The notes under the pieces are model-generated. The model had not been told where the DNA came from. It was given only the letters and a program-made list of their open reading frames with translations, and did no database searches. 64,000 nt of DNA from a bacterium (GTDB lineage: Bacteria > Planctomycetota > UBA1135 > UBA2386), in assembly GCA_030432695.1 (NCBI GenBank), contig JAUILN010000013.1:186001-250000 (forward strand), given 5' to 3'. Shown in pieces: positions 62,061-64,000 of this stretch; positions within the stretch are counted from its first letter, which is position 1, and each line of letters begins with the position of its first letter. The translations under genes were made by a program, and so were the position numbers.

Positions 62061-64000
62061 ATGCCCGTGTCCGTTCGTCGCCTCGTTCCGCTCGCCGTTC
62101 CCCTGGTCGCCGCCTCGCTCGCCGCGCAGGCCGACTGGCACACCACCGTCGTGGTTCCCAAGCCCCGCGCCGTCCACGCCTCGGCCTACGACAGCGTTCG
62201 CGACGAGGTGGTCGTGTTCGGTGGCAACACCAACTCCGGGGTGCAGAACGACACCTGGATCTGGTCGCCGGCCAGCGGTTGGCGCAATGCGCGCCCGACG
62301 ACCAATCCACCGGCGCTGCGCGAGCACGCGATGGCCTTCGACTCGCTGCGCAGCGAGGTCGTGTTGTTCGGCGGCTGGGACGGCAGCCAGGTCACCGGCG
62401 ACACGTGGCTCTGGAACGGCACCGACTGGCGGCAGGTGTTCCCGGCCAACTCGCCGTCGCCGCGGATGAGCACGATGGGGTTCGACCCGGTGCTCGGTCG
62501 CGTGATCCTGTTCGGCGGTGAAGACGCCAACGCCACGCGGATCGCCGAGACGTGGTCGTGGGACGGCACCAACTGGGCGCAGCACTCGCCGACCAACGTG
62601 CCACCGGCGCGGGTCGACCACGCGATGGCCACCGACTGGGGGCGCGGCGAGGTGGTCCTGTTCGGCGGTTGGGACAACGGCTTCCTCCGCGACACCTGGA
62701 CCTGGAACGGCTCGGACTGGACCGCCGGACCGGCGGTCGGGCCGTCGGCACGTTCCGAGCATGCGATGGCTTACGCCGGCGGGGAGGTGGTGCTGTTCGG
62801 TGGCCACAGCGTCAGCGGCCGGGTGTCCGACACCTGGGGCTGGAACGGCAGCGCCTGGACGATCCGGCCGGGCACGCCGTTCCCCGCACTCCGCGAAGAG
62901 CACGTGATGTCGGAGCTGCTGTCGACCGGTGGTCTGCTGATGTTCGGTGGCTGGGACACCGCGAAGGGGCACACCGCCGACACCTGGACCTTCGCCGGCG
63001 GCCGGTGGACCGAACTCACGCCGCGCGCGCCGACCGGCTCGGGCACCTCGGCGGCTGACCACGACCCGACCACCGGCGCGACGCTGCTGTTCGGTGGTTA
63101 CCAGGATCAGCAGGTCTCGGCGCAGACCTGGCTCTACGTCGGCGGTGTGTGGTCGCAGCTCAACCCAGCCACTGCACCTCCGGCCCGAGCGGAGGCGGCG
63201 ATGGCCTACGACCGGGTCCGTGGCGAGTTCGTGCTGTTCGGCGGCGTGGAAGGCTCGAACCAGTACAACGACACCTGGGTGTTCCGCGGCGGCAATTGGC
63301 AGCAGCGGACGCCCGCGCAGAGCCCGCCGGCGCGCTGGGGTCACGTGATGGTCTTCGACGAGACGAGTGGTACGACCCTGCTGTTCAGCGGTCGTGCCGG
63401 CGGCTCCAGCAACCAGCTCACCGACACCTGGGAGTGGGACGGCACCAACTGGATGCAGCTCGCGCCCGCGACCTCGCCCGCCGGCCGCGAGGACCCGGCG
63501 ATGGCCTACGACCCGGTGCGCGGCGAGACGCTGCTGTTCGGCGGCTGGGTCCAGGGCAGCGGCTTCAGCGCCGAGACCTGGGCGTTCCGCGGCGGCAACT
63601 GGGTGCAGCTCTCGCCGGCGAACTGGCCGACGGCTCGCTCCGAGCACACGATGGCGTTCGATCGGGTCCGCGAGAGGTTGGTCCTGTTCGGTGGTCAGGA
63701 CTCCACCGGTCGGGTCGCCGACACCTGGGAGTACGACGGCAGCGATTGGTTCCAGCGCAGCACGGCGCACGCGCCCGAGCCGCGCGAGGAGGCGATCATG
63801 GTGTTCGACGAAGCGGTCGGCGAGGTCGTGCTCGCGGTCGGCTGGGACGTCGGCCACTTCACCGACACCTGGCACTTCGGCGTGCGTCCGCCGGCGTCGG
63901 TGACCGCGTTCGGCACGAGCTGCAGCGGCTCGCTGCCGAACGCGCCCGAGCTGACCGCGAGTCTGCCCTGGCTCGGCGAGTCGATGGAGTTCACCGCCTC
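62061..64000 (+). CDS. Secreted kelch-repeat protein, 3' end outside window
   Basis: The first 646 codons of a gene still open at the window edge. GGAGGA lies 8 nt before the ATG, and a signal peptide (RRLVPLAVPLVAASLAAQ) follows. Twelve kelch-like units of about 50 residues run from residue 40 to 605. Each has a strand of the type VVLFGGWDG, a DTW doublet 7-10 residues later, and a W strand such as WNGTDWRQV; P.PR..H.MA.D links the units. Twelve blades suggest two six-bladed propellers. After the last unit comes SVTAFGTSCSGSLPNAPELTASLPWLG, the opening of the C-terminal module seen in six other proteins here. The missing end should therefore be about 90 residues. No enzyme motif was found. 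Confidence 0.92.
   Translation, partial: MPVSVRRLVPLAVPLVAASLAAQADWHTTVVVPKPRAVHASAYDSVRDEVVVFGGNTNSGVQNDTWIWSPASGWRNARPTTNPPALREHAMAFDSLRSEVVLFGGWDGSQVTGDTWLWNGTDWRQVFPANSPSPRMSTMGFDPVLGRVILFGGEDANATRIAETWSWDGTNWAQHSPTNVPPARVDHAMATDWGRGEVVLFGGWDNGFLRDTWTWNGSDWTAGPAVGPSARSEHAMAYAGGEVVLFGGHSVSGRVSDTWGWNGSAWTIRPGTPFPALREEHVMSELLSTGGLLMFGGWDTAKGHTADTWTFAGGRWTELTPRAPTGSGTSAADHDPTTGATLLFGGYQDQQVSAQTWLYVGGVWSQLNPATAPPARAEAAMAYDRVRGEFVLFGGVEGSNQYNDTWVFRGGNWQQRTPAQSPPARWGHVMVFDETSGTTLLFSGRAGGSSNQLTDTWEWDGTNWMQLAPATSPAGREDPAMAYDPVRGETLLFGGWVQGSGFSAETWAFRGGNWVQLSPANWPTARSEHTMAFDRVRERLVLFGGQDSTGRVADTWEYDGSDWFQRSTAHAPEPREEAIMVFDEAVGEVVLAVGWDVGHFTDTWHFGVRPPASVTAFGTSCSGSLPNAPELTASLPWLGESMEFTA

Overview
The window is high-GC DNA (most genes look close to 70% GC) densely packed with genes on both strands. 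I read it as a Planctomycetota chromosome. The evidence is a TIGR04138-type (Minf_1886 family) protein known from planctomycetes and verrucomicrobia, a MoxR/DUF58/DUF4129/DUF4350 cluster, and many very different secreted proteins that end in the same kind of C-terminal module. That last trait recalls the Poly30/Pla163-type marine planctomycetes; the lineage is an inference. No rRNA, tRNA, CRISPR array, insertion sequence or prophage was recognised.

Layout. 0-1.7 kb: end of a histidine kinase and its NtrC-type sigma54 regulator. 1.8-4.8 kb: exported TPR protein with an HExxH peptidase core. 4.9-8.0 kb: an overlapping replication-type operon of a very divergent DnaA-family protein, thymidylate kinase and the DNA polymerase III delta' subunit, then 0.54 kb of non-coding DNA with several inverted repeats. 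8.5-10.1 kb: Minf_1886 family protein and an AI-2E-family permease. 10.1-14.8 kb: two large divergent secreted proteins. 14.9-18.6 kb: a leftward run of small cytosolic genes (DUF1697, MmcQ/YjbR, DUF2293, GIY-YIG) around one secreted protein. 18.7-24.3 kb: secreted beta-lactamase-fold hydrolase, beta-helix protein, N-acetylneuraminate lyase-like enzyme, CsaA and an Asp-box propeller. 24.4-27.2 kb: RDD and SpoIIM-type membrane proteins, then a small membrane protein/HTH pair with an operator-like palindrome. 27.2-34.1 kb: secreted or anchored proteins, a HEAT-repeat protein and a GH76 enzyme. 34.1-39.5 kb: five genes (DUF4129, DUF4350, MoxR, DUF58, GH76) joined by 4-nt overlaps, downstream of a membrane protein. 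39.7-44.7 kb: an HPt-like gene behind a sigma54-type promoter and two repeat-rich secreted proteins. 44.9-50.2 kb: VWA protein, helical protein, UbiB-type kinase and a MATE-like carrier. 50.5-54.6 kb: a lower-GC metzincin gene, an MBL hydrolase and a lipoprotein. 54.7-58.7 kb: periplasmic binding protein, histidine kinase and NtrC regulator in one operon. 58.7-61.9 kb: GntR/YtrA regulator, ABC ATPase and a permease with a large extracytoplasmic domain. 62.1-64 kb: a kelch protein running off the end.

Themes. Seven secreted proteins with unrelated bodies (kelch, ELWxxDGT, HAF, beta-helix, metzincin and others) end in a similar C-terminal module of about 100-125 residues, a candidate sorting or anchoring domain. 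Two sigma54 activators lie in the window, and one textbook -24/-12 promoter precedes an HPt-like gene whose phospho-acceptor position is Lys. The DnaA-family protein lacks the Arg finger, the sensor-2 Arg and the DHTT DNA-recognition motif. Several genes have a TAnnnT hexamer 6-10 nt before the start codon, which suggests leaderless transcripts.
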